A stretch of DNA of 64,000 nt from Leucosporidium creatinivorum (taxonomy: Eukaryota; Basidiomycota; Microbotryomycetes; Leucosporidiales; Leucosporidiaceae), in assembly GCA_001600635.1 (NCBI GenBank), contig BCKL01000005.1:1080540-1144539 (forward strand), written 5' to 3'. Position numbers and translations under genes: made by a program. The notes below the pieces were generated by a model that saw only the letters and a list, made by a program, of their open reading frames with translations, was not told where the DNA came from and did no database searches. Positions 53,483 to 64,000 of the stretch are shown piece by piece (the stretch's first letter is position 1; each line of letters opens with the position of its first letter).

Positions 53483-56211
53483 ATGGTAAGCAGCTATTGA
53501 ACGACTTCAGTTTTACCACTACTAACGCCTACTCTGCTGTACTCTACAGGGCTCAGCAATTCGAGGGTTAGGAGCCGTCTCTAGCGTCCTGTTTCGCTTC
53601 GCCGCCTACCGTCAGTCTCAGTCTCCCTCGGCGCTCGGACAGAGCATACACCTGCATGCACTTAAACTGACACTCTGTACTCCTCTGCTACGACGACACA
53701 GTATTCCTGCGTTGGATCCCCGGTCGCTTCGGTCCCTACATCCCCATCGCCTTCCTTCTCTCTTTGATCGCACACTTGGACAACTGGAAGGACACCACCA
53801 CCCCGACCATCTCACCTGCCACCAAAGCACTCGTCCCTCAAGACGACGATGCTCCCTCCTTTGCCCAAGTCACCGCTCTCGACGAGCCTTCTCACCCGGT
53901 TGGAGCTCCCCTCGACATCAACGGCGTAGTTATTCCTTCGCCGAATGGCTCAGTTCGCCGCAAGAAGAAGAAGGGTGGAAACAGCAACACCAACTCGCCC
54001 GCAGGATCCACCATCACCACCAGCTCCGATTCCGAGGCAGAGCTCACCCGTCGCAAGTTGGCTGAAGCCATCCCCTCGCCCAAGAGCCAAACCACCCTCC
54101 GTCAAACCTTCAGCTCCCTACTGTTCGGTACTCCCTCCCCGTCCAAGTTCCTCAACCTCACCGCCCTCGGCATCAACGCCCTCCTCCTCGCCGCCGTCCT
54201 CGACAGCGTCTGGTCCCCCATTCTCGGCATGGACGAGCATGCCCTCGCGTTCGCCCGCGTTGGAGCAGTCGACCACCACTCGGCCAAGATTGCTGCTCGT
54301 GTCCCTCCTTCCTCCAGCCTTCTCATCCCCCTGGCCGGCAACGCGACCGCCGAGGGAGCAGAGTTCCTCCCCGTCGATGAGTACAGCGGAGTCAAGGTCG
54401 TGTACCGCCCTACCAAGCCTCTCGGAAAGTGGATCTCGGGTACCGACCTCATCGTCGACGCGAAGAAGGATTGGACTGGCGTCGTGCGCCTCGACGGCCT
54501 CTGGGCTTCGACCGAGTACGAATGTTAGTCGGCTTCCTCTCTCCCCGCTCGCTCTCGCTAACCTCCTCATCACCACAGTCCGTCTCCTCCGTCCCTCCCT
54601 CAAGACCGCGACCCACCCCGCCTTCCCCAACTCCTACCACTTCACCACCTCGCCCGACCCCGCCCTCAGCTCGGCTGCCACCCCCGGCGCGGGCACGCAC
54701 TTCACCTTCGCCTCCTCCTCGTGCATCAAAGCTGGATTCCCCTACTCGGGTCCTTGGTCCAAGAAGGTCACCAAGGGTGCAGAGTACTTGAAAACGGTCG
54801 GAGAGGAGCTGAGCATCAAGTTTGTGCTCTTTGTCGGGTGAGTTTTGAGGTTCCGAGGCGATGGGAGCTCGAGCTGATGCGGTGTCGTTCACAGCGACTT
54901 CATCTACGCCGATGTACCCTACTACCCCGACGCCAAGCTCTCTTCTTACCACAAGCGCTACCGCCAGATCTTCGCCTCGCCCGAGGTGCACGCTTTGGCC
55001 GAGAAATTCCGTGCGTTGTTTCTTTCCTTCTCCCTCCTCCTCCTTCATCTCCCAGCTAACTCGCGCTCTGCACCACCACAGCTATCCTCTCCATCGGCGA
55101 CGACCACGAAATCTTCAACGATTTTGACGGGCCCGAATCCGACCCCGCTTTCGTCGCCGCCAACGAGGCGTACGGCAACTACCTCGGTGTCGCCAACCCT
55201 GATGTCGCCGAGCCGGGAGTCAACTACTACCACTACCGTCATGGAGATGCTGCGTTCTTCGTCATGGATACGAGGGCTTATAGGTCGAGGGATGATGTGA
55301 GTTTCGAGGAGCAGGGAGTTGAGTTCTCAGCGATGAGGACGATCAGCTGACCTCCTCTGTGACTTTCACAGGCCGAGGACGATGAGCAGAAGACGATGCT
55401 CGGCGAGCGTCAGAAGGAGGTGTTCCTCAACTGGGCTGCCGAGGTGAGCCTTTCCCCTTGCCTCCACCCTTCCTACTTTCGCTAACCCCCACTCTACCGC
55501 CTCCACAGGTCAACAACACCGTCACCTGGAAGTTCATCGTCTCCTCCGTGCCCATGATGACCCTCTGGTCCCACGGCGCCGACACCTGGGCCGGCTTCAC
55601 CACCGAACGGGACGCCATCCTCGATGTCCTCGAATACGTTCCCAACGTCATTGTCCTCAGTGGGGATCGGCACGAGTTTGCCGCCGCGAGTATTAGGACG
55701 ACCGTCACCGAGTTCTCGACGAGCCCGTTGAGCATGTTTTACCTTCCTATCCGCACGGTCAGCCAGAGGAATGGAAGGGGAGCGACGGGAGAGGATGTCT
55801 TGCTCAAGTGTACGGTTCCTCCCCATTCCTTCTCTCCCTCGGCGCTCGCTAACCTCCTTCCCTCCCTCCCTGCCTCCCTCCCTCCCTCCGAACCGTAGAC
55901 CTCCCCGACGGCAACTCCAAGTTCTCCACCTTCGAAGTCGACACCCGCACCGCCAACGAACCCGTCGTGCGCGTCAAGGTCTGGATCGATGGAGCTGAGG
56001 CATGGCAGGTCGAGGTTAGGGGAAAGCCCCTCGAGATCCCGGCGCCGCCGAGCGCGATCGGGAGCTTGGGCAAGAGTTTGTTGGAGCTTTTGGGGTTCAA
56101 GGTGAGCTTGAGAGTCGGGGAAGGCGGAGCGGGAGTCTCAAGCAGAGCGGGAGCTGACCGTCGATTTCTCTCGCCTCGGCCGGCGCTCATCAGAAGCGGA
56201 GTTGGTTCTAA
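53483..56211 (+). CDS. PhoD-like alkaline phosphatase, membrane-anchored
   Basis: This is a metallo-phosphatase of the PhoD family. The first coding exon is just the ATG at 53483-53485; the next (53550-53610) reads GSAIRGLGAVSSVLFRFAAY. Hydrophobic segments follow (IPIAFLLSLIAHL; LNLTALGINALLLAAVLDSV), making it a likely ER or vacuolar membrane protein with a lumenal catalytic part. Metal-site blocks are FVLFVGDFIYADVPYY, ILSIGDDHEIFNDFDG, FVMDTRAYRSR, WKFIVSSVPMM and VIVLSGDRHEFAAASI. About ten exons; the last codes KRSWF before the TAA at 56209-56211. It diverges from the membrane hydrolase gene, with 273 bp between the start codons. Confidence 0.9.
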
Positions 56212-56927
56212 GGCGCTCGCGTAGGAGATGAGCAGCGACGATCAAGATGAGCAGGAGTGAGCAGAAGGAGACGACGCCGTGGATGGAGCAGGCGGTTCTG
56301 CACGAGGGAGAAGACGGTGAAGCGGGCGAGAGTGGACGAGCGCCGAAGGAGGAGAGGAGGATGGCGCTGCGTGGGCTGCTGGACGATAATATGAAGAGCC
56401 GGTTCAGCGGGAGGAGGGGGAGGAAAAGTATCATTGATTTGAGTCTTGAAACCCGAATTGTAGTTTGTACCAACACCGCCGAGCCTGGAGGCTGCTCTTG
56501 ATGATTTTTGAGGTGCTGAGGTGCGACAATGGAGCCGGAGAAGCCTGGACGAGGTAGTACGCTGCCTGAAGAAACATCTCCTGGAGTGCAGGGCAGCAGA
56601 ACCCTCTCATTCGCACAAAGTCGGCCAGCCTGCGAAGCCGAGGGGGCCGAATCATGTCCGGGCGAGACAATCCTGGTCGATCTTGGGAGTTTGCACGCGT
56701 GGCATGCGCTCAGGCGAAATATATCTCGTGATCTCGGGTCGGAGATGGCCGTGTAACGTGTCGCCTTGAGCTGGGTGAGGGCCGTCCCTCTGGCTTCGAC
56801 TCCTACCGCTTCGTTTCTGCTCATCTCCGGTTTCGTGCACGTTTCTCGTTTCTGCACCTCTTGTGAGTTTTGCTACAGTCTCCTACTCTGCTCTCCCACT
56901 CACAAGCTACACACAGGCCTCCTCACC
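56212..56927. other. Spacer between PhoD-like and DUF1338 genes
   Basis: About 715 bp hold the PhoD 3' UTR and the DUF1338 promoter. A 239-codon minus-strand ORF (56138-56857) overlaps the PhoD 3' end and has no recognisable domain. No other gene is seen. Confidence 0.5.
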
Positions 56928-58833
56928 ATGCCGTCGTCGCCATTCCTCTCGTCAACCGAGCTTCGCCAGCGCTTCTCGCTCGCCATGAGTGAGATGTACC
57001 GCAAGGTGAGTTCTGATCCCACTCACCGAACTAGCCCTGCTGTAGCTTGTCAGCCGGGGCAAGTTTAGCTACAGCTCGGACGTATGTTGACCTTGGTCCG
57101 TCGGCGTCGGCTCGCCGTCTTGCAGGAAGTACCTCTATATGGCGACCTTTTGGACCTTGTCAGCTGAAGTTGTCTTGTGCAGCGTAGAGCTTGATCTGAC
57201 TGCTGACTCGCTGCTGCACCTTCAGGTTCGCGACGTGAACGAGCCCCTTCTCGACTCGCTTCGTCCGCTCGAACAATCGCGGCTAAAGCAAGAACGACAT
57301 GGAGCTATTCGCGTGGGAAAGGAGGAGGAGCTGAGGAATCTCGGCAGGCTCTTCAATCAGCTCGGGATGCGCGCCGTCGGTGAGTTAGGGTGATTCGAGC
57401 ATCGGGGCTTGCGAAGGCCGGGGAGCGAGCGGGGGTGGATGAAGCGATTCGATTGCTGACTATAAGATGCTCGGCCTACGTGCAGGATACTACGACCTTT
57501 CTGCTGCTGGACTACCCGTGCATGCTACCGCCTTCCGCGCTACCGATGCTTCCATCCTCGAGAACCCCTTCCGGCTCTTCGTTTCGCTGTTGCGGGAGGA
57601 CCTCATCACCGACGAGAACACTCGCCAACTCGCTAGGAAGACACTCTCCGATCGCCAGATCTTCTCGCCAAGGTGAGTGGTACAACAACGACGCTGATAT
57701 CCCAGCCGAGCTGATTCTCGGTCGGCTCTCGCAGGGCTCTCAAGCTCATCGCGCATGCTGAGGCTATCGGTGGAGTCGAGGAGGTCATCGCCGACGAGTT
57801 TATTACTGCTGCGCTAGCGACATTCGCCTTCGACCGCGTGTCGACCGTCTCGGAGGAGCATTACGCCCAACTCGCCGTCGCTTCGCCTCTGGTCGCCGAC
57901 ATTGCCTCCTTCGCTACTCCTCACATCAATCGTGAGTAGTCGCGCTTCACGATTCGGGTACAAATCTGACCTGCTTGACTCCAGACCTCACCCCTTGTAC
58001 CCTCGACATTGATGCTGTTCAGCGCGGCATGATCTCGCGAGGGTGAGCCGAGTCGCTTCTCAGCCCTCGACGACGCTTCCTGACCTCACCTCTCGCAGTA
58101 TCCCTCCGAAATCCATCATCGAGGGTCCTCCTCCTCGTCTCTGCCCCATTCTCCTCCGCCAAACCTCTTTCACTGCCCTCAAAGAGCGCATCATCTTCGA
58201 CAACCTCGACCCGGCCGCCTCGCTCAATGTCGGACACCACAAAGCCCGCTTCGGCGAGATCGAGTCCCGTGGAGCAGCTCTCACCGCCAAGGGTCGTGCC
58301 CTCTTTGACGAGCTCTTCGAACAGGCTCGTTCGACCGAGGTGGACGTTTCGGCGACCCCTCACGGCGACAACGCCGCCAACGACATCCACCAGGCTCACC
58401 TGCAAAAGTTCTTCAAGAATGGGTTTCCCGACGAGTGGGAGACGCTGAGGAAGCAAGGCCTCATCTTTGTGCGATATGAGGTCGCCGAGGGCCAGCAGTC
58501 GACCGAGCCGAAATCGCTCGACGAGCTCATCGCCGAAGGCAAGGTCACCTTCAAGGGGATTTTGTACGAGGACTTCCTGTGCGTTTGACACTCTCTGTAG
58601 CTCTCGAGACTTTGTGCTGACCTCTTCGAACTCAACAGACCCGCCTCGGCCGCCGGCATCTTCAGCTCAAACCTCGGCGAGAACAAGGCGCGCCACAACA
58701 AGGGCAACCCCGACCAGGCTGGCTTCGAAAAGTCGCTCGGACATGCCGTGCTGGAGGCTGAGGACCTCTACCGCGCCTCAGAGGAGCAGAGTCTGGAGGA
58801 GGTCCGCCAGGCTTTCCCGGCATTGACTTTGTA
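56928..58833 (+). CDS. DUF1338 2-oxoadipate dioxygenase/decarboxylase homolog (HglS/YdcJ)
   Basis: HglS is an Fe(II) enzyme that turns 2-oxoadipate into 2-hydroxyglutarate in bacterial lysine catabolism; plants and fungi have homologs. The start at 56928 gives FLSSTELRQRFSLAMSEMYR, and the conserved start block continues across introns as YRK-EVPLYGDLLDL-VRDVN. Metal and substrate blocks are LPVHATAFRATDASILENPF with its histidine, RIIFDNLDPAASLNVGHHKA, FGEIESRGAALTAKGRALFD with its glutamate, and ATPHGDN. The second half, LRKQGLIFVRYEVAEGQ and VTFKGILYEDFLPASAAGIF, with SSNLG, is also family-typical. It ends RQAFPALTL at 58833, about 450 aa like the family. Whether it acts in lysine breakdown here is inference. 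Confidence 0.9.
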
Positions 58834-59425
58834 ATACTAGACGTGAGCCGAGCCACTCCTGCTCGCTGTTCGTTCGCTGGTCCATGTTTGTCAACAGATA
58901 GAGCAAGAGATAGATTCAGCTGTACTACTGTAATGCGCAATAGCATGCATCTTCAACAAATCTCGGCGTTCGGATTCCTTCGACGATTCGAGCTCGAGGA
59001 AAGGTCGCCGACCGGCAGCGATATCTGCAGGTCAGCAGATCCGTACGCTCGCTAACGAAGTACATCAACTATGTAGCAGAGCACGCCACCCAGCTTGCGT
59101 GATCGGCCCTCTCATCGCCAGTCACAAGCCTCACCAAAAACTTCGTGGGCGCTCGGCGAAGATTTTTGCTCAACCTTTCGCATCGGCCTGCTGGGGTAGG
59201 TGAGAGCTTGGACAGCCTCGCTACCTAAAGACATACATCTGACGTGCTACAGCTGCAGTACCATCCTCGGGAGCTCGTTGCAGCTCAAATCGTGAGCCGA
59301 GGCACTCTCGGGGCTTTCTCGGACTGGCCTCCGCCCCTCCACCTTTTTTCGAGATCACGACACTTGCGTCTTCTGCTCGTCTGACTCTTTCCCTTCGTCC
59401 TCTTTGCACTCTCACACTCAACGCG
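58834..59425. other. Spacer before the amino-acid permease
   Basis: About 590 bp of 3' flank and permease promoter. A GCGCTCGGCGAAG word lies at 59150-59162. No gene is seen. Confidence 0.5.
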
Positions 59426-62025
59426 ATGGCCTCCCCCGCGCACACGATGGCCGACACTTCCTCCTCTTCGCATGAGAGCAAGGCCGACTTTGGCTCGGAG
59501 CAGGGCAAGACGAACTTCGCAGAGCAGAACACGCCAGCTCAACAACTCGAGGCTCAGCAGGAGCTCGGTGTGGGAGGGGTGGGAAGGACTCACAGGAAGC
59601 TCAAGAACAGGTATGTAGTAGATTAACACTTCTCCCTGCTGCTCGGCTCACAAGGTTCTCCCATCGCCACAGGCATATCGCGATGATTGGCTTCGGTAGT
59701 GGAATCGGTACAGTAAGCCACCTTTTCGAGACGATTCAGACAAGAAGCGTCGTCTTCACTACGATGCAGAGAAGCAGCGACGGGCCCCGCCATCGCCGAG
59801 CAGGGCACCAAGAGCAGCGATGGCGCCGAGTGTGGTGGGCACCGGTGGACGTGGGGTCGTGAGGGGTGCATGCCAGGATTACTGAGCTGCTGCAGGATCG
59901 TGCAAGAACAAGCAGAAGGTGCAGGGACACAAAGCTGACATCTTGTCCATCTCGCAGGGACTCTTCGTTGGAACTGGCAGCGCACTCGCCAACGCTGGAC
60001 CGCTGGGTCTTCTCCTCGCGTATGCCGTGATGGGATTTATTCTTTGGTGTGTGGTAAGTGCGAGAGACGAGTCTACTTGAGCGACCCCTCCGAAGCGCCG
60101 AGCTGATTCGAATCGTCCCACAGATGCAGTGCATTGGCGAGATGGCTACTCTCATCCCCACCGCCGGAACCTTCCCTCACTTTGCCACTCGATTCGTCTC
60201 TCCTAGTGTCGGCTTCAGTCTCGGTGAGTTCGAGTTCGGCGATCTCGGTCTCCACAGACTGACCCTCGGTCTCTCAACCTTGCAGCGCTCTCGTACTTCT
60301 ACTGCTACGCCATCTCCGTGGCGAGTGAGCTGTCAGCCGCTGCCGTCCTCGTCTCTTACTGGGCGCCGGACCTCTCCCCCGCCGTCACCATCTCGGTCGG
60401 GCTCGTCGCCCTCATCGCCCTCAACTTCGTAGGCGTGAACTGGTATGGCGAGTCGGAAGTCGTCTTCTCCTCCATCAAGATCCTCCTTTTTGTCGGCCTC
60501 ATCATCCTCGGAATGTGAGCCAGTCCCTTCCATCGCCGACGCCGAGCAAGCCATCGCCGAAGTTCGAACGACGAGAAGCTGACATCCCCATCTCGCAGCG
60601 TGCTCGATCTCGGTGGAGGACCGGACCACAAGCGTCTCGGGTTCCACTACTGGAAGGCCGATGGTCCCTTCCAGGAGTTCCCTGGCGTCGGGGGAGGAGC
60701 GTAAGCCTTTTCCACTTTCTCCGCCTCTCCTTCTCGTCGCTCACCTCGTGCCGCTCCATCACAGCCTCTCTCGCTTCTTGGCGTTCTGGAGTGCGTTTAT
60801 CAATGCCGCCTACACCTACATCGGTATCGAGTGTGTCGCCATCGCCGCTGGAGAGGCGTCACAACCGTCGAAGCAGATCCCCCGAGCAGTCAAGCGAGTC
60901 GTCTGGAGGATCCTGATCTGCTATATTGGTGCCGTGCTCGTCATTGGAGTCTTGGTGTCGGTGAGTAGCTCCTATGCTATACTACAAGCAACTGCTGACA
61001 GCCCACGCTTTGCAGGCCAACGATCCCGAGCTCGTCACCGGGACTGGAAACGCCAACTCTTCGCCCTTCGTCATTGCCATCCGACGCGCTGGAATCCCCG
61101 CTCTCCCTTCCATCATCAACGCTGCTGTCTTGACCTCAGCGTGGTCCGCCGGTAACAGTTACCTTGTAAATTCGAACCGTAGGCTGCAGCGGAAGAGCTC
61201 GGCGCTGACCTTCACCTTCACAGTACGTCGCCAGTCGCGTCCTGCTCGGCATGGCACTCGACGGACAGGCTCCCAAGATCTTCACCCGTGTGAACAAGTC
61301 GGGAGTGCCAATCTACGCTGTCGGCTTCAGTTCGCTGTTCGGCTTCCTCGCCTACCTTTCGCTCGGCTCGGGCGGCGCTGGGCTCGCCTTCACCTGGCTC
61401 CTCAACCTCTCGACGATTGCCGGACTGATTGCTTGGGGTGAGTGGCCTTTCACTTGAACCAACCTGCACGACGGCAGTCCCAGTTTCGAGAGCGCCGAAG
61501 CTGACCTCACCCTCTTATCTTCTTCTTCCGTCCTCTTCTCCACTCCCTCGCTTCTGCACTTCACTCGGCTCTCCCACCTCATCGTTTAGGCACCCTTTGC
61601 TTCGCCTACATCCGATTCTACCGCGCGTGCAAGGTGCAGGGAGTCGACCGCGACACCCTGCCTTTCAAGACCCGCTTCCAACCCTACACGGCTTGGTTCG
61701 GCTTCATCGCCACCGTAGTCATCATCTTCTTCTCGGGATGGTCGGTATTCCTCCGCGGAAATTGGAACACCTCCACTTTCTTCGCTAGCTACATCGGTGA
61801 GTCGCTGTCCCTTTCCCGAACGCCGAGCTCGTTGCTGACCGTCAACCTCTCGCAGGCATCCCCATCTTCGTCGTCCCTCTCATCACCTGGGCTATCATCA
61901 AGAAGAGCCCGTGGCACCGTGCTGCCAACATGGACCTGTGGAGTGGTCGCTTGTCGCCCGAGGATGAGATCCCAGAGCCTGCGCCGACGACTAGGATCGG
62001 CAAGTTCTTCGACTACTTGGCGTAG
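59426..62025 (+). CDS. Amino-acid permease (APC/YAT family)
   Basis: This is a plasma-membrane amino-acid/proton symporter with 12 membrane helices. Two in-frame ATGs (59426, 59447) are possible starts; the N-terminus is hydrophilic (ESKADFGSEQGKTNFAEQ). The family signature follows: [35 protein letters not shown], then MQCIGEMATLIPTAGTFPHF, FVSPSVGFSL, ALSYFYCYAISVASELSAAA, VGVNWYGESEVVFSSIKILL, GFHYWKADGPFQEFPG, FINAAYTYIGIECVAIAAGE and VASRVLLGMALDGQAPKIFT. It ends in a cytosolic tail with TTRIGKFFDYLA at 62025. There are about 11 exons. The substrate cannot be read from sequence. A decayed copy of its exons 5-6 region follows at once. Confidence 0.93.
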
Positions 62026-62149
62026 TAGAGATGATAGGGATGTTTGTGGTCTAGAGTTGGATCAGTAGATTATAGAAGCACTTTCTAGATGTATCGGTAT
62101 CATGATTCTCCGCGCGCGGCGAGCCAGACTGAGGGTCACTCGAATCGGC

Positions 62150-62465
62150 GCCGACCTTGCCCATTTCATCCTCATCAAGGTACGGCGAGTCTGAGGTCCT
62201 CTTCTCCTCCATCAAAACACTCCTCTTCGTTGGTCTCATCGTCCTCGGAATTATTTCCTTTGTTGGCTGACTTCGCTGAGTGACCATCGCCGAGCAGAGC
62301 ACCGAGCAGTGGCTGACGTGCGCTATCTCCCAGCGTGCTCGACCTCTGTGGAGGACCAGAACACAAGCGTCTCGGGTTTGACTACTGGAAGGCTAATGGT
62401 CCCTTCCAAGAGCTCCCTGGCGTCGGGGCAGGAGCATACGCCTGTGCTTCGTTCCCCTCCTCCTT
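62150..62465 (+). pseudogene. Decayed partial copy of the permease exons 5-6
   Basis: This matches about 60,440-60,705 of the permease just upstream. Shared blocks are TACGGCGAGTCTGAGGTC/TATGGCGAGTCGGAAGTC, CTTCTCCTCCATCAA, and AAGCGTCTCGGGTT followed by ACTACTGGAAGG. The intron between the two exons is also copied, including its CAGCGTGCTCGA acceptor. There is no start, no 5' exons and no downstream exons, so it cannot code for a transporter. It is a local partial duplication that has diverged. Confidence 0.8.
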
Positions 62466-62537
62466 GTGCCAGGTCGCTCGCTGTCTCGCCATCGCTCAAG
62501 TTGATGAGATGATGCTCTAGAATATGCAGCTCAGGCT

Positions 62538-64000
62538 TTACAGCTTACCATCAGCAACCCACTCGCTATGCATCCTCTCCAACCTCTCGATAATATCCTC
62601 CTCAATCTCCCTCACCGCCCCATCGGCGCCAACCTTGCCCCTCTCCTCCTCGGCAATGCGGACCCATGTCTCGCCTGACCGCTCGACAAAGACGACCTCG
62701 TACTTGCGGTCGACGAGCGTGTTGCCGATGACAACTTGGTGGCCGTAGCGTTCGAGAGCGGCGAGGGCTTTGGGGATGAGGAGCTTGATGTCGGTTTCGA
62801 GCTGTGTGGGAGGGAGAAATGGTATCAATGCCAGGGAGAGGTCAACCATAGCGTGCGGAAAACCTGGAGCAACGTAGCTCACCTTGAAGGACACGACAAA
62901 GCCGTCGTTGGCCCACTCGTCGACCATCGCCTTGAGCACTTTCGGGACTTGATCCATCTCGATGGACAGCGAGCCCTTGCCCGACTGGATCTTGTGCTCC
63001 GACTGTAGCGAGAGAGAAAGTGAGCTGACCTGTCGGAGCGAAGCCGCGGCGAGAACGACTCACGACTCGCTGCGAAGGGATGAAGAAGTCCGAAACGGCG
63101 GCCGCGAGGTAGTACATGCCTCGCCGTCCCAGCGCGTTCCCTTCTTTATCCGTGGCGGTACTCATCACCCGACTAACTCCCCTCAGTAGCCACAGGTACT
63201 CGTCGACGGTAGTAAAGGCGATCGAGTGAAGGATGCCAAGGTTCTTGACGAGCTGGTAAGATTGGAGAAGCGAGAGCATGGGCGCGAGGTTGGGTGGTGA
63301 GATGTGAATCTGTGCTGATGATGTGGGTGGAGCGACGGTCGATGAAGTCGAGGCAGCAGGTACGGGCGGGAAGAGCGAGCCATCCTTGGGCTGAACTGGC
63401 GGCAGATCCTTGCCATTCTCGTTGACGACGGTGAGGAGATCGAGGAACGGGTTGGTTGAGTGCGAGTAGTGTCGAGAGAAGGGTTGCAGCGAGTGCTGAC
63501 GATGCAGAAAGATGACGGCGTAGTCGCCTGTACGAAGAAAGTGCTCGGCCGAGGCGGATCCACGGGTGCCGGCGGAGAAATTGTCGAGGAAGCGGACGCT
63601 GTAAGAGCACATACAATCAGTGTTATGCTCGAGGAATGGCGAGACGATCCAACAACGTACACGTTCTGCTCCAGAGGGACAGTCGTTCCTCCGCTCTGCT
63701 CGGCGAAGATCGAAGGTCAGCGAATGAGTACGGCTAAGAGTTGTGGGCATTGCCGTGGGTTGTAGATGACTCTGAGAGTTATCTCTGCGTTTGCTCGGCC
63801 TCACACGAGCCTGCTGCAGCTTCGCAAGGCGACCCCCTCCCCTTGCCAGCGCCCAAGATAGCTCCTCCTCAGGATCTGACCCACCGAGGCAACTCGGAGG
63901 GCACTCCTCGAGCTCGCGATAGCTGTACGACGGCTCAACCCGCTCGCCTACCCCTCGCCGATGTGGGAGAGAGCCGACTCACGGTGACCAGGACGACCCT
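62538..64000 (-). CDS. CAB2: Phosphopantothenate-cysteine ligase (CAB2/PPCS), 5' part cut off
   Basis: PPCS joins cysteine to 4'-phosphopantothenate in coenzyme A synthesis. The exon at the window's right edge reads RVVLVT (ending at 63983), then a 287-nt intron (63696-63982), then SGGTTVPLEQNV, then RFLDNFSAGTRGSASAEHFL and YAVIFLHRQHSLQPFSRHYS. Further exons give GMYYLAAAVSDFFIPSQR, KIQSG, LSIEMDQVPKVLKAMVDEWA and FVVSFK-LETDIKLLIPKALAAL, ending VADGKL at 62538. These match eukaryotic PPCS (phosphopantothenate site SGGTTVPLE, nucleotide-binding AAAVSDF). An insert with ASTSSTVAPPTSSAQI lies in the middle. The start codon is outside the window. Confidence 0.92.

Noticed and set aside
56138-56857. 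239-codon minus-strand ORF after the PhoD-like gene
   Set aside because: Overlaps the PhoD last exon, no recognisable domain, and no codon-level signal I could judge.
1-64000. tRNA, rRNA, CRISPR, transposon or virus-like element
   Set aside because: I looked for B-box-like GGTTCGAATCC words, terminal repeats, reverse transcriptase or transposase motifs and regular spacer arrays, and saw none that held up.

Overview
The window is nuclear DNA of a GC-rich, intron-rich fungus. Nearly every gene is cut by several short introns (mostly 50-110 nt) with GTGAGT-type donors, a CTGAC branch site and a CAG acceptor. The gene set (Brh2-like BRCA2, DASH subunit Ask1, two DUF6534 membrane proteins, an Mcm1-type MADS factor, MYND-finger paralogs) points to a basidiomycete; Pucciniomycotina (a red-yeast relative) is my inference. 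I saw no tRNA, rRNA, virus-like element or intact transposon. Intron-containing gene spans run from start codon to stop codon; splice sites were read by eye.

1-16.9 kb: the tail of a DUF726 hydrolase (+), RAD51 (-), two DUF6534 membrane proteins in tandem (+), a 3-ketoacyl-CoA thiolase (-), an unrecognised nuclear-looking gene with a Lys-Glu repeat (-), and a BRCA2/Brh2 ortholog (-). RAD51 and its loader BRCA2 therefore lie about 9 kb apart on the same strand.

17-31.7 kb: IST1 (ESCRT-III regulator), a BTB/POZ protein, a conserved fungal protein with TPR-like repeats (-), ASK1 (-, outer kinetochore), an Mcm1-type MADS-box regulator (+) and vacuolar carboxypeptidase Y (-), the last divergent from a TXNDC17-like thioredoxin (+).

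32.6-46.5 kb: two patches of lineage-specific MYND zinc-finger paralogs, one on the minus strand (32.6-35.3 kb) and one on the plus strand (43.4-46.5 kb), flank six housekeeping genes: calnexin, NAD(P)HX epimerase, polyprenyl diphosphate synthase COQ1, prefoldin subunit 1 and mitochondrial ribosomal protein bS21m, with the TXNDC17-like gene just outside. The patches hold two copies that look whole, one probably frameshifted, one clearly decayed and one 3' stump. All share a start-proximal upstream block; two share about 200 bp of promoter in opposite orientations. An unrelated orphan gene at 46.7 kb carries a similar block.

48-64 kb: an acidic low-complexity protein with three basic patches (-), a polytopic membrane protein fused to an alpha/beta-hydrolase fold that lacks the nucleophile serine (-), a PhoD-like phosphatase whose first coding exon is just ATG (+), a DUF1338 2-oxoadipate dioxygenase/decarboxylase homolog (+), an amino-acid permease (+) trailed by a decayed copy of its own middle, and phosphopantothenate-cysteine ligase (-), cut by the right edge.
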